DNA from: Ideonella sp.
GTDB lineage: Bacteria; Pseudomonadota; Gammaproteobacteria; Burkholderiales; Burkholderiaceae_C
Direction of reading: 5' to 3'
NCBI GenBank assembly: GCA_016721465.1
Contig: JADKIA010000027.1
Coordinates: 526,203-590,202, forward strand
Length of the DNA stretch: 64,000 nt
Part shown: positions 8,743-17,457 of the stretch, piece after piece
How positions within the stretch are numbered: the stretch's first letter is position 1
Layout of the letters: each line of letters opens with the position of its first letter
The notes under the pieces: model-generated
Told to the model about the DNA's origin: nothing
Databases searched by the model: none
The model's input: only the letters and a program-made list of their open reading frames with translations
Made by a program: the position numbers and the translations under genes

Positions 8743-9441
8743 GTGTTTGCCACAGAGATCGTCCAGCGTGCCGTACTGACCCTCGTCAATACCTTGTCCA
8801 CCCCGAGTGGGCTGGTGGCGCTGGGCTCGGCCGGCGTGGCCTCGGCGCTGATCCTGGCGGGCACCTTCGTCAAGACCATGATTCCGCTGCGCTGGCTGGC
8901 GGTCGGCAGCAATCTCGGCTTCATGGTCTATGGCGCGCTGTTTCCTTCGCTGCCGATGCTCGTGCTGCACACCTTGCTGTTGCCGATCAACCTGTACCGC
9001 GTTTTCGAGATGGCAAGGCTGACGCGGCGCGTCAACGCCGCGGCGACGCATGACGCTTCGGATGTGTGGCTGCGCCCGTACATGCGACGCCGCCAACTGT
9101 CCGCCGGCCAGGTGCTGTTCCGCAAGGGCGACCTGGCGGACCACCTCTACCTCCTGACCGAAGGGCGCATCGAACTCGTCGAACTCGGCAGCGAGCTGGG
9201 CCCGGGTCGCATCTTTGGCGAGATCGCCTTCTTCGCCCCGGATCAGCGCCGTACGGTGACGGCCCGTTGCCTGGAGCCCTGCCAATTGCTCAGCATCGAC
9301 GAGAGCACGGTTCGCCAGCTCTATTTCCAGAATCCGGAGTTCGGCTTTCACCTCATGGCACTGGTGGCCGGTCGCTTGACCGCGGACGTCCGCCGCCTGG
9401 AGAGCAGGCTGAGCGAGGTGGCTTCGCAGCCGCCGCGCTGA
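8743..9441 (+). CDS. Membrane protein with C-terminal cyclic-nucleotide-binding domain
   Basis: A protein of 232 residues starting at GTG, chosen because AAGGAG lies 6 bases upstream. Residues 20-90 hold three likely membrane helices (for example LVALGSAGVASALILAGTF and MLVLHTLLLPINLY). Residues 105-220 form a Crp/cNMP-binding beta-barrel: YMRRRQLSAGQVLFRKGD, then GPGRIFGEIAFFAPDQRRTVTARC, where the FGEIAFF...RRTVTA phosphate-binding cassette is well kept. There is no helix-turn-helix, so it is not a transcription factor. Its stop is four bases before the first pqiA gene, so it is the first gene of the pqi operon and may tie lipid transport to a cyclic nucleotide signal. The ligand (cAMP or cGMP) cannot be told from sequence. 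Confidence 0.85.
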   Translation: MFATEIVQRAVLTLVNTLSTPSGLVALGSAGVASALILAGTFVKTMIPLRWLAVGSNLGFMVYGALFPSLPMLVLHTLLLPINLYRVFEMARLTRRVNAAATHDASDVWLRPYMRRRQLSAGQVLFRKGDLADHLYLLTEGRIELVELGSELGPGRIFGEIAFFAPDQRRTVTARCLEPCQLLSIDESTVRQLYFQNPEFGFHLMALVAGRLTADVRRLESRLSEVASQPPR

Positions 9442-9445
9442 GGCC

Positions 9446-10108
9446 ATGGCCGATCTGTCACAGGCCCGCAGCGGGCACGCGAACGACCGCCTCAGGGGCC
9501 TGTCGCCCGACGACATGCTCGTCTGCGCCGAGTGCGACGCGGTCTTTCACCGGCCGCGGCTGGCCAGCGATGGCATCGCCCGATGCCGCCGCTGCGGCGC
9601 CACGCTCGAGCGCGGCCACGGCCTGTCCGTGGATGGGCAGCTGGCATTGGTGGTGGCCGCCATGGTGGTCTTCGCCATTGCCAGCCTGTCGCCCATCGTC
9701 ACGCTGCAGTTGCGCGGCATCGATTCGGTGGCCACGCTGTACGAGGCCACGCGGCTGACCTGGCAGGCCGGCGAACACCTGGTGGCGCTGCTGTCGATCG
9801 GCACCGCATTCGTCTTTCCGCTGCTCGTCATCGTGCTCTACCTGTGGGTGCTGGCGCCGCTGCTGGCCCGACGCCGCGCGCCGGCGCTGGTGCCGGCGAT
9901 GCGCGCGCTGCACTGGGTGCTGCGCTGGAGCATGGTCGAGGTCTTCATGCTCGGCGTGCTCATCGCGGTGGTGCGCAGCGCCGGTGTCACCAATGTCGTG
10001 CTCGGGCCGGGTATCTTCGCCTACGGCGTGCTGGTGGTGCTGCTGACGGCCATCCAGGCCGCGGGCCTGCAGGGCCTGTGGCAGCGTGCCAGCGAACCCG
10101 CCCAATGA
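9446..10108 (+). CDS. pqiA: PqiA-family membrane protein, first copy
   Basis: A protein of 220 residues. It opens with a zinc-ribbon-like segment with two Cys pairs (LVCAEC at 29-34 and RCRRC) before four membrane helices spread over residues 65-212. In the Escherichia coli Pqi system PqiA has two such modules in one chain; here the two modules are split into this gene and the next. PqiA is the inner-membrane partner of the MCE protein PqiB and is thought to help move lipids between the membranes. The ATG follows the upstream gene after four bases, and its TGA overlaps the next ATG, so translation is coupled. No unusual residues were seen. Confidence 0.9.
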   Translation: MADLSQARSGHANDRLRGLSPDDMLVCAECDAVFHRPRLASDGIARCRRCGATLERGHGLSVDGQLALVVAAMVVFAIASLSPIVTLQLRGIDSVATLYEATRLTWQAGEHLVALLSIGTAFVFPLLVIVLYLWVLAPLLARRRAPALVPAMRALHWVLRWSMVEVFMLGVLIAVVRSAGVTNVVLGPGIFAYGVLVVLLTAIQAAGLQGLWQRASEPAQ

Positions 10109-10806
10109 GCAAGGCAATGGCCGAGATGACCCCCATCCCGAATGACGCGGATTGTCCGGTGGCCGAGGCACTCGGCGTGCAGGGCTGCGAGTGCTGCGGC
10201 CTGGTGCTCCGAGTGCCGCCGCAGCACTCGCCCGAGCGCGCGCTGTGGCGTTGCCCGCGGTGCCGCTTTCCGTTGCACTCGCGCAAGCCGCACAGCGTGC
10301 AGCGTACGGCGGCCTACCTGCTCACCGCGGCCCTGCTCTACATCCCTGCCAATGTGCTGCCGATGATGGCCACCAGCAGTGTGCTCGGCCGTGAAAGCCA
10401 CACGCTGGTGGGCGGCATCCTGGAGCTCTGGCACTCCGGTTCGTGGGAACTGGCCTTGATCGTCTTCATCGCCAGCATTGCCGTGCCGCTGCTGAAGATC
10501 TCGGCACTGGCCCTGCTGGCATGGACGGCGCAGCGCCGGTCCACCTGGCGCCAGCGCGAGCGCGCCGGCCTGTACCGGCTGGTCGAAACCGTGGGCCACT
10601 GGTCGATGCTCGATGTCTTCGTCGTCGTCTTGCTCGTCGGCATGGTGCGTTTCGGCGTGCTGGCCAGTGTCGAACCCGAGGCCGGGCTGCTCGCCTTCGG
10701 TGCGGTGGTGGTGGCCACCATGCTGGCATCCTCGAGTTTCGATCCCCGCCTCATCTGGCCGTCCACGGCGGCGACAAACCCGGAGCGCGCGCATGAGCGA
10801 GCCTGA
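10105..10806 (+). CDS. pqiA: PqiA-family membrane protein, second copy
   Basis: A protein of 233 residues, the second PqiA half. The N-terminus has a Cys-rich module (GCECCG and WRCPRC) followed by four membrane helices from about residue 70 (AAYLLTAALLYIPANVLPMM) to 215. The motif YIPANVLPMM is the hallmark of PqiA modules. The start overlaps the previous stop as ATGA, and the stop lies 14 bases inside the pqiB reading frame, so all four pqi genes look translationally coupled. It acts in the inner membrane with PqiB and PqiC. The split pqiA arrangement is common in Burkholderiales-type operons. Confidence 0.9.
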   Translation: MSKAMAEMTPIPNDADCPVAEALGVQGCECCGLVLRVPPQHSPERALWRCPRCRFPLHSRKPHSVQRTAAYLLTAALLYIPANVLPMMATSSVLGRESHTLVGGILELWHSGSWELALIVFIASIAVPLLKISALALLAWTAQRRSTWRQRERAGLYRLVETVGHWSMLDVFVVVLLVGMVRFGVLASVEPEAGLLAFGAVVVATMLASSSFDPRLIWPSTAATNPERAHERA

Positions 10807-12604
10807 TCCCGCGCCGCATGAGCGCCCCCAGGCCGACGACATGCGTCGTCCGCCCCCCGAGGGGGTGAGTCAACTCGGGAGCGGCCCTTCATTGACTCAG
10901 GCGGCCACGCCAGCGCCGCCCGCAGCGGAGGTGCCCGAGTTGCTCGAGCCCGTGCTGTCACGCCAGAACCGGCTGCGCATGTCGCTGCTGTGGGTGGTGC
11001 CGATCGTTGCCGTGGTCGTCGGCATCGTGCTCGTCGTGCGTGCCGTGTTGCAGACCGGGCCCGAGATCGGCATCGACTTCCCCAGCGCCGAAGGCCTGGA
11101 GAGCGGTCGCACCGAGGTCCGTTTCAAAGAGGTGGTGGTCGGCCGTGTCAAGCGCGTGACGCTGTCGCCCGACCGTCAACGGGTGCATGTCACGGTCGGA
11201 CTGGCCCGGGACATGGCCGGCATCGCCGTCGAGGACACGCGGTTCTGGGTGGTGCGGCCGCGCATCGGCCTGGCCGGCGTGAGCGGCCTGGGCACGCTCG
11301 TCTCGGGCGCCTATGTCGGTGTGGATGCGGGCAGGGCAGAAGAATCGCGCACCGAGTTCGTCGGGCTGGACGCGCCGCCGCTGCTGCTGCGCGGCGAGCC
11401 CGGGCGAAGCTTCGCGCTGCGTGCCGACGACCTCGGCTCGCTGGACATCGGCTCGCCCGTCTACCACCGGCGCATCCGCGTCGGCCGCGTCGTCGGCTAC
11501 ACCCTCGACCCGCAGGGCAAGGGCCTTCAGGTGCAGGTCTTCATCGAGGCGCCGCACGAGCGCCTGGTGACCACGCGATCGAGGTTCTGGAATGCCAGCG
11601 GTGTCGAGGTCTCGCTGGGCACGAGCGGGTTGACGGTGAACACGCAATCGGTGGCCTCGGTGCTCACCGGCGGCCTGGCGTTTGCCAATCCGGAAGACCT
11701 TTCGCCGGGGGCCACCGCCGCGCCGCCGGCGGTGGCCGGCCATGCCTTCCAGCTCTTCGCCACCGAACGCGCCGCACTGGCGCCCGAGGACGGCGAGCCG
11801 CTGCGCGTGCGCATGGTGTTCAAGCAGTCGCTGCGTGGGCTCGAGCCGGGTGCGCCGGTCGACCTGCTCGGCGTCACGCTGGGCACCGTGCGCCAGATCG
11901 AGCTGCAGCGCGATGCGCAGGGGCGCTCCTTGCCGCTCGAAGTCACGGCCGACCTCTATCCCATGCGGCTGGGCAAGCTGCGCGCCCGCATGCAGGCCAA
12001 CGGCACGACGACGACGCAGGGCGATCGCCTCATCTTCAAGCAACTGGTCGAACGCGGGCTGCGCGCGCAGGTGCGCAATGGCAACCTGCTCACCGGCCAG
12101 CTCTATGTGGCGCTGGACTTCGTGCCCAAGGCGCCACCGGCGCGCCTCGACCTCACCGCCACAGTGCCCACGCTGCCCACAGTGCCCGGCACCTTCAGCG
12201 ATGTGCAACCCCAGCTGGCCGAGATCGTCGCCCGCCTGTCCAAGGTGCGCTTCGACGAGATCGGCGGCGATCTGCAAGGTGTGCTGAAGTCGGTGAACAC
12301 CAGCACGGCCACGCTGCAGGCCACGCTGGCCAGCGCCGACACCATGATCCGGCAGTTGACGCCGGAGGCGCAGCGCACGTTGGCCGACGTGCAGAAGACG
12401 CTGGTCGGCGCGCAACAGACCTTGCGCAGTGTCGAGACCAACTTCGTCGACGCGCAGGCCCCGCTGCAGCGCAGCACTGGCCAGGCGCTGGCCGAGGTGC
12501 AGCGTGCGGCGCAGGCTTTGCGCGTTCTGGCCGACTACCTGCAGCGGCACCCCGAGTCCCTGTTGCGTGGCAAGCCGGCCGACCCGGTGGAGGGACCGCG
12601 ATGA
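10793..12604 (+). CDS. pqiB: PqiB-type MCE protein
   Basis: A protein of 603 residues. After a proline-rich cytoplasmic tail a single membrane helix (LLWVVPIVAVVVGIVLVV, about 64-81) anchors it in the inner membrane. Three MCE domains follow at roughly residues 90-200, 205-320 and 325-460, each starting with a GxxVxxxGvxVGxV-like turn, and the C-terminus (470-600) is a long helical needle rich in Q/T/L. PqiB hexamers form a lipid tunnel across the periplasm. The start overlaps pqiA and the stop overlaps pqiC (ATGA). Codons for residues 18-30 lie on a C6-GA-G5 palindrome (10853-10865) of the kind found between genes elsewhere in the window, so the first 30 residues are probably not conserved. 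Confidence 0.92.
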   Translation: MSEPDPAPHERPQADDMRRPPPEGVSQLGSGPSLTQAATPAPPAAEVPELLEPVLSRQNRLRMSLLWVVPIVAVVVGIVLVVRAVLQTGPEIGIDFPSAEGLESGRTEVRFKEVVVGRVKRVTLSPDRQRVHVTVGLARDMAGIAVEDTRFWVVRPRIGLAGVSGLGTLVSGAYVGVDAGRAEESRTEFVGLDAPPLLLRGEPGRSFALRADDLGSLDIGSPVYHRRIRVGRVVGYTLDPQGKGLQVQVFIEAPHERLVTTRSRFWNASGVEVSLGTSGLTVNTQSVASVLTGGLAFANPEDLSPGATAAPPAVAGHAFQLFATERAALAPEDGEPLRVRMVFKQSLRGLEPGAPVDLLGVTLGTVRQIELQRDAQGRSLPLEVTADLYPMRLGKLRARMQANGTTTTQGDRLIFKQLVERGLRAQVRNGNLLTGQLYVALDFVPKAPPARLDLTATVPTLPTVPGTFSDVQPQLAEIVARLSKVRFDEIGGDLQGVLKSVNTSTATLQATLASADTMIRQLTPEAQRTLADVQKTLVGAQQTLRSVETNFVDAQAPLQRSTGQALAEVQRAAQALRVLADYLQRHPESLLRGKPADPVEGPR

Positions 12605-13263
12605 CACGCTCTCGAGTGGCCGACCGTCTGCGTGAATGCCTGGCCCGCATTGCCGCCGGCATGCTGGTCGGTGCCACCCTTGGACTGGCGGCATGCGGCA
12701 CGACGCCGCCGACACGCTTTCATTCGCTGCTGCCGGCGGCCGATGCGCCCTCGGCCGCGACCGCCGTGGCACCCAGCGACGTGCGCTGGGAAGTGTTGCC
12801 GGTGCAACTGCCGGCGCAGGTCAACCAGCCCCAATGGCTGGTGCGCTTCGGCGATGACCGCCTGGTCGTGCTCGAGTACGACCGCTGGGTGGCGCCACTG
12901 GCCGACGAGATCCGCGCCGCGGTTTCGCAGCGCATCGTCGCGAGCCTGGCGGCGCGGCCGTCGCGCGGCGACGCGGCCGTGGCATCAGGCCGGCCCTGGC
13001 GCATCACGATCGATGTCGAGCGTTTCGAATCGGTGCTCGGCCGCGTGGCGCGCATCGAGGCGGCTTGGTCGATCCGGTCGGCCGACGCCGGCCAGAAGGC
13101 ACTGAGTTGTCGCTCCGTGCTCGAACAACCGGTTGGCGCCGGATTGCCGGCCCTGGCCGCCGGCCACCGCGTCGTGGTGGCCCGCCTCGGTGATTCGCTG
13201 GCCGCCGCACTCGCGGCCCTGGCCGGTGGCACGGTCACCGGCTGCGGCGGCCCCGGCGGGTGA
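12601..13263 (+). CDS. pqiC: PqiC-type lipoprotein
   Basis: A protein of 220 residues with a lipoprotein signal: a basic start, a hydrophobic run and the lipobox LGLAAC with the lipidated Cys near residue 32. The mature part contains RFHSLLP and a YDRWVAPLADEIR segment, which are typical of the PqiC/ABC-transporter auxiliary family. PqiC sits in the outer membrane and caps the PqiB needle. ATGA overlap with pqiB. It is the last gene of the operon; the next gene is convergent with only 13 bases between the two stops, too short for a separate intrinsic terminator. Confidence 0.88.
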   Translation: MTRSRVADRLRECLARIAAGMLVGATLGLAACGTTPPTRFHSLLPAADAPSAATAVAPSDVRWEVLPVQLPAQVNQPQWLVRFGDDRLVVLEYDRWVAPLADEIRAAVSQRIVASLAARPSRGDAAVASGRPWRITIDVERFESVLGRVARIEAAWSIRSADAGQKALSCRSVLEQPVGAGLPALAAGHRVVVARLGDSLAAALAALAGGTVTGCGGPGG

Positions 13264-13276
13264 AGTCCGCGGGCAG

Positions 13277-14194
13277 TCAGCGCTTGGGTGAATCGGCGCT
13301 GCCGAGTGGATCCAGGCGGGCGCGCACGCTGTCGGCGGCCTGGGTCATGCCGGCCGCCCGGTAGACGACGAGCGCCCGATCGTAGAACTCACGCGCTGCT
13401 GCGGCATTGGAGCGGCGCTGCTCGTTGTCGCCAGCGTAGAGCAGGTCGAGCGCGACGCGTTCGGGCAAGCCCAGGCGCTGGTCGATGGCCAAGGCCTGCG
13501 CCAATGCCGATGCGGCCAGCGACGTCTGCTCGGCTCGCGTGTGAGCTCGGCCGAGCAGGCGCAGCGCGTTGGCCTGTTCGGCGGCCTGGCCGGCCTGTGC
13601 GGCGAGATTCACCGCCGTCGCAGCCAGGCTCGCCGCAGCGGCGGCATCGCCGCGCTGCAAGGCAACATGCGCGCGCAGCGTCGTCATCGCGGCGCCGTGC
13701 GCGCAGGGCGTGGGGCAGGCGTTCTGCGCTGCATCGGCCCAGGTCAGCGCGGCCTCGAGATCCGGACCATCCAGATGCACCAGCGCCTTGCGCGCGGCGG
13801 CGCCGGCATACAGCGCCGGCCCGTAGCGCTGAGGCGCCGCCAGGATACGGTCGAGCTGGGCATGCGCGGCCGTGAGCTCGCCACTGCGGGCCTGCAGCAG
13901 TGCCAGGTTCAGCAGCGCCGTGCCGGCCAACTCGAAATCTTCCACCGATTCGGCCGCGGCCAAAGCGCGCTCGTAACCCGCACGCGCGGGTGCCACTTCG
14001 CCACGGGCGAGGGAGCGCGCTGCGGCTTGGCTGGCGGTCATGGCCACCTGCTGAGCCGGGTTGAGCGATGGCGGCGCACTGCCGCAGCCGGCCAGCACCA
14101 GCGCGATGCACAGGACCAGCCGCCCGGCCCGATGCGCACGCGAGCGGCGCGTGGCCTCAACGCGGGGCGGGATCACGCAGCGCAGCCGGGTCAT
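13277..14194 (-). CDS. TPR-containing lipoprotein of unknown role
   Basis: A protein of 305 residues from the ATG at 14194, which overlaps the end of the upstream MCE gene by 38 bases; an in-frame GTG at 14176 would shorten the overlap. Residues 20-38 (AGRLVLCIALVLAGCGSA) are a lipoprotein signal with lipobox VLAGC. The mature protein is an alanine-rich TPR array from about residue 50 to 295, with paired helices such as RALAAAESVEDFELAGTALL. No enzymatic motif was seen. It closes a three-gene set with MlaE and MlaD homologues, where accessory lipoproteins commonly occupy the place of MlaA/MlaC-type partners. A role in assembly of that transporter is inference. Confidence 0.8.
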   Translation of the reverse strand: MTRLRCVIPPRVEATRRSRAHRAGRLVLCIALVLAGCGSAPPSLNPAQQVAMTASQAAARSLARGEVAPARAGYERALAAAESVEDFELAGTALLNLALLQARSGELTAAHAQLDRILAAPQRYGPALYAGAAARKALVHLDGPDLEAALTWADAAQNACPTPCAHGAAMTTLRAHVALQRGDAAAAASLAATAVNLAAQAGQAAEQANALRLLGRAHTRAEQTSLAASALAQALAIDQRLGLPERVALDLLYAGDNEQRRSNAAAAREFYDRALVVYRAAGMTQAADSVRARLDPLGSADSPKR

Positions 14195-15152
14195 GGCTGT
14201 CGATCGGCAACAGGGGCGGTGGCGGGGCCGGCAGCAGGTTGCGCATGGGCCACGATTGGCGCACGCCTTGCAGCAGGTCGCGCGAGTCCTCGACCAGTGG
14301 CGGTGCGCTGCGCAGCAGCGGCGGCAGGCCCGTTGCCGCCGCGGCCGAAATCGTGCGCGTATCGCGCATCACGCCATCGAGCTGCTTGATCACTTGCTCG
14401 CTCTGGTTGAGCATGCCGGGCAGCTTGCCGTTCACGGCCTCCAGGCTCTTCTCGGCCTGCACCAGCAGCCCACTGACCCGCAGCAGCATCTGGTTGACCT
14501 CCAGCATCGCGGTCTCGGACTGCTCGCCCAGCCCGCGCGTGCGGTTGCGCAGCTCGGTGCTCACCGCGTGCAGCTGCTCGGCGGTGCCGACCATCGCGGT
14601 CGACAGTGCACTGGCGTTGCGCAGCACGGCATCGATGTCGCCCTTGCGCTCGAGCGCGACACCGGTGAGCTGCTTGACATCGTCGAGGATCGGCACGACG
14701 CGGGCGCGGAAGTCGTCGGCGATCTCGGTCAGCGTGCCGCGGCGTCCGAAGGCCACGCGCGGGTCGCTGGCCGACAGGGGCGTGGCCGCACTGCCGGCAC
14801 GCAGATCGATCGCCGGCGGGCGCAACTGCTCGCGCACGACATTGGCCCGTGCATCGCTGCGCAGGTGCCCGTAGGGCCCGGCATCGACGGCGAGCACGAC
14901 CTTCACCTGCAGGTCGTCCTGGATCTGCAGGTCCAGCACCTTGCCGACACGGAATCCGCTCATGCGCACGGCGGTGCCCGGCGCCAGGCCGGTGACATCG
15001 TCGGCGATGAAATAGACCTGTTCGCGGCTGACGAAGGCCCCCTGCTTGTAGGCCACGCCACCGATCAACAGCGCAGCCAGCAGCGCGGCCACCAGCAACA
15101 GCCCGGTGATCTGGCTGCGTTGGCGCTCGACCTTGGGCAACGGGGCGGTCAT
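14157..15152 (-). CDS. MlaD-type MCE protein
   Basis: A protein of 331 residues. One membrane helix (ITGLLLVAALLAALLIGGVA, about 14-33) is followed by a single MCE domain (45-125) with the GTAVRMSGFRVGKV turn. Residues 140-300 are a long helical region with heptad-like spacing, and the C-terminus is proline-rich. This is the substrate-binding periplasmic subunit of an ABC-type lipid transporter whose permease is the next gene upstream (28-base gap). No ATPase (MlaF) is encoded nearby, so one must be supplied from elsewhere. Which lipid is carried and the direction cannot be read from sequence. Confidence 0.88.
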   Translation of the reverse strand: MTAPLPKVERQRSQITGLLLVAALLAALLIGGVAYKQGAFVSREQVYFIADDVTGLAPGTAVRMSGFRVGKVLDLQIQDDLQVKVVLAVDAGPYGHLRSDARANVVREQLRPPAIDLRAGSAATPLSASDPRVAFGRRGTLTEIADDFRARVVPILDDVKQLTGVALERKGDIDAVLRNASALSTAMVGTAEQLHAVSTELRNRTRGLGEQSETAMLEVNQMLLRVSGLLVQAEKSLEAVNGKLPGMLNQSEQVIKQLDGVMRDTRTISAAAATGLPPLLRSAPPLVEDSRDLLQGVRQSWPMRNLLPAPPPPLLPIDSHDPAALRDPAPR

Positions 15153-15180
15153 GGTGTCGGCAGCTCGGCGTGGCGGGGGA

Positions 15181-15957
15181 TCACAGCAGCCACAGCAAGA
15201 GCATGGCGATCAGGTCGACCACGCCCACGAAGCTCAGGCTGCCCAGGCAGGCCGCCACCACCGCCTTGGGCAGCTTGCCGACATCGCTCTCGACCTGCAG
15301 CCCATGGTAGCAGGCGATGGCGGCCGTGCCGGCGCCGAACAACGCGGCCTTGCCGATCGACAGCGGCACCTGCCACCAGGTCGCGGCCGTGAGGAACGAA
15401 TCGAGTTCGAAGTCCAGGCTCGAGCCCAGAACCACGGTGCTCGCCAGCAACGCCGAGGCGATGGCGATGAACTGGAACACCGTCACCAGCGCCGCCGAGG
15501 AGATGGCCGCGCCGAGCACCCGTGGCAGCACCACTTCCTCTTCGTGGACCAGGGCGCCCCAATGGGTGTCGTGGATGCCACTGCGCAGCCGCATGAGTGC
15601 GACCTCGGCGGCGATGGCCACGCAGCTGCGCACGATGATGATGAGGGCGGTGACGAGCGGGCCGAGTTCACGGATGCCGCCCCACACCACGGCGCGCAGC
15701 GCGACATCGTTGTCCGGGCCGAGCAGTTCGAGCACCCGTGTCACGACGACCGCGCCGAACAGCAAGGCCACGACGGCCACGTAGGGAACGGCCTGTACGC
15801 CGGTGACGGCGATCTGTCGCGCCAGCGCCGCCTGCACCGGCTCGCGACGCAGCAGGTCGCGCTGCGCGACGGCATGCACGAGCATCGAGCTGTAGCCCAG
15901 CGCGAGACGCTTGCTCACCGAGATCATGAGGTCCCAAGGAAGATGCGGATCGGGCAT
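15181..15957 (-). CDS. MlaE-type lipid ABC permease
   Basis: A protein of 258 residues with five likely membrane helices. The MlaE signature is seen in the block VWGGIRELGPLVTALIIIVRSCVAIAAEVALMR around residues 91-123, which includes the conserved RELGP...E coupling segment that contacts the ATPase. The ATG at 15957 gives a full-length family member. It is the first gene of a three-gene minus-strand set (MlaE, MlaD, TPR lipoprotein). Its promoter region is the short gap shared with the metalloprotease gene, which lies upstream on the same strand with only 28 bases between, so read-through from that gene is possible. Confidence 0.9.
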   Translation of the reverse strand: MPDPHLPWDLMISVSKRLALGYSSMLVHAVAQRDLLRREPVQAALARQIAVTGVQAVPYVAVVALLFGAVVVTRVLELLGPDNDVALRAVVWGGIRELGPLVTALIIIVRSCVAIAAEVALMRLRSGIHDTHWGALVHEEEVVLPRVLGAAISSAALVTVFQFIAIASALLASTVVLGSSLDFELDSFLTAATWWQVPLSIGKAALFGAGTAAIACYHGLQVESDVGKLPKAVVAACLGSLSFVGVVDLIAMLLLWLL

Positions 15958-15985
15958 GATGCCCGAATTCGCGCAAGGTGGAACT

Positions 15986-17299
15986 TCAGACGAACGCCAG
16001 GCCGGTCTGAGCCAGGCCGACGAGGTCGACGTTCGCCAGGTTCAGGTCCAGCTCGGCGGCCATCAGTGCCAGCGACACGGGCGAGTACTGGCCGCTGGCG
16101 AGAACCCCGGTCCAGTACTGCAGGTCATCGGGCGATGGCGTCTGTCCGACCAGGTTCTGGTACAGCAGCGTGACCTCGGCCGCCGCGGTGAAGCCCGGGC
16201 CCAGGCCGGCTTCCAGCGCCAACTGCATGAGCTCGGCCTTGCCCATGCCGCCGTCGGCCAGGTTCAGGCCGATGCCGACATAGCGTGGCTCGGCCACGCC
16301 CGCCTTGCCGAACACGGCGCCAAGGAACTTGGCCACGGTGCCGGCGTTGCCGTCGAGGTCGAAGGCCAACGACCCGTCGGCGAAGGACAGCCGTTCGACC
16401 TGCAGCAGGCTGTCGGTGCCGTCGGGGCCGTTGACGGTATGCCCGCCGGGCCTTGGTGTGATCGTGTAGGCCGCACGGTTGCCGCTGAAGCGCGCAGTGT
16501 CGATGCCGGCGCCGCCGTTCAAGGTGTCATTGCCGCCTGCTCCGTCGACCACGTCATCGCCACTGCCACCGGCGAGCGCATCGGCGTTGCCGGTGCCGAT
16601 CAGGTACAGGCCATCGGTGCCCTGGCCCAGGGCTCCACCCAGGCCATCTCCGCCATACAGCCACATCAGGGCTGCGACGTCGTAGGGCGAATAGGTGGCA
16701 TGGGGGCCACCGGAGGAGGTGTAGGACATCAGCGTGTTGGCGGTGTTGTCCTGCGCCGTCGGCAACGTGACCTCGCCATCGAACGGATGCTTCAGTCCCA
16801 TCGCGTGGCCAAGCTCGTGCAGCAGGACTTCGAAGCCGGTCGTGCCAACCGTTGGGGCGTTGTTGGAGGCGGCGAAATTCGCGGTGTCGAGGTAGACGAA
16901 GGCGTCGGCGCTGTAGCGGGTGACGGTCGTGCCGCTGTAGCTGTAGCTCCACGACAGACTGCAGAAGCCCGCGGTGTTCTGACCCAGCAGGTCGCCGTCG
17001 GCGAAATGGATGTCGGCGGCATGGCCGTCGCCGGTGGCAACGAAGCGGATGCCGGTGATCTGGGTCAGAAGGGACAGCGCGCTCGCAACCGCGCTTTGCT
17101 GGGTGGCGTTGAAGGCCGTGGGGGCGGCCATGAGGTTGCTGCCGATGTCGGCCACATTGCCGTCGACCAGGGAGAACGTGTAGTAGATCGTGTTGCGCGA
17201 CGGTGCCAGCCAGTTCCAGCCTGGACCCGCCTCGAGCAGGGCGTCGATGTGCTGGAGCCCGGACGAGGGCTGGGCTGTGATGTCGGCGACGGTGGACAT
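15986..17299 (-). CDS. Secreted M10-type metalloprotease with RTX repeats and DUF4214-like end
   Basis: A protein of 437 residues from the ATG at 17299; a GTG 21 bases upstream is in frame but has no purine-rich site. The zinc site is HELGHAMGLKH (His161, Glu162, His165, His171) and the Met-turn is TLMSY (Met191), so this is a metzincin of the serralysin/matrixin group. Residues 240-270 carry two or three glycine-Asp calcium-binding nonapeptides (GGSGDDVVDGAGGNDTLNGG). Residues 320-437 resemble DUF4214. There is no N-terminal signal peptide, which fits type I secretion through a C-terminal signal, but no ABC/HlyD/TolC genes lie in the window. It probably degrades extracellular protein; the substrate is unknown. 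Confidence 0.85.
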   Translation of the reverse strand: MSTVADITAQPSSGLQHIDALLEAGPGWNWLAPSRNTIYYTFSLVDGNVADIGSNLMAAPTAFNATQQSAVASALSLLTQITGIRFVATGDGHAADIHFADGDLLGQNTAGFCSLSWSYSYSGTTVTRYSADAFVYLDTANFAASNNAPTVGTTGFEVLLHELGHAMGLKHPFDGEVTLPTAQDNTANTLMSYTSSGGPHATYSPYDVAALMWLYGGDGLGGALGQGTDGLYLIGTGNADALAGGSGDDVVDGAGGNDTLNGGAGIDTARFSGNRAAYTITPRPGGHTVNGPDGTDSLLQVERLSFADGSLAFDLDGNAGTVAKFLGAVFGKAGVAEPRYVGIGLNLADGGMGKAELMQLALEAGLGPGFTAAAEVTLLYQNLVGQTPSPDDLQYWTGVLASGQYSPVSLALMAAELDLNLANVDLVGLAQTGLAFV

Positions 17300-17393
17300 G
17301 TGCTGGATCTTCGGCGGCACCCGATAATATGAAGTCCCGGGCCGCCTGATCGCCGGTCACTGGTGCCGCCACCCGGGCTCACGGCCCAACAAT

Positions 17394-17417
17394 GCGCTGC
17401 CGCGCTGCCGCGCTGCC
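17394..17417. repeat. Three tandem copies of an 8-base unit GCGCTGCC
   Basis: Three perfect head-to-tail copies of GCGCTGCC run from 17394 to 17417, followed by a fourth, degenerate copy. They lie in the 158-base gap between the metalloprotease gene and the stop of the DUF1501 gene. Slippage is the likely origin; no function is evident. Confidence 0.85.
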
Positions 17418-17457
17418 GCGCGGCCGGCGGACCGCGTTGGGGTCGGGGGCCCGGGGC

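Noticed and set aside
17300..17320. GTG at 17320 as the metalloprotease start
   Set aside because: No ribosome site precedes it, and a TATTAT sequence just upstream fits a promoter box better placed for the ATG at 17299.
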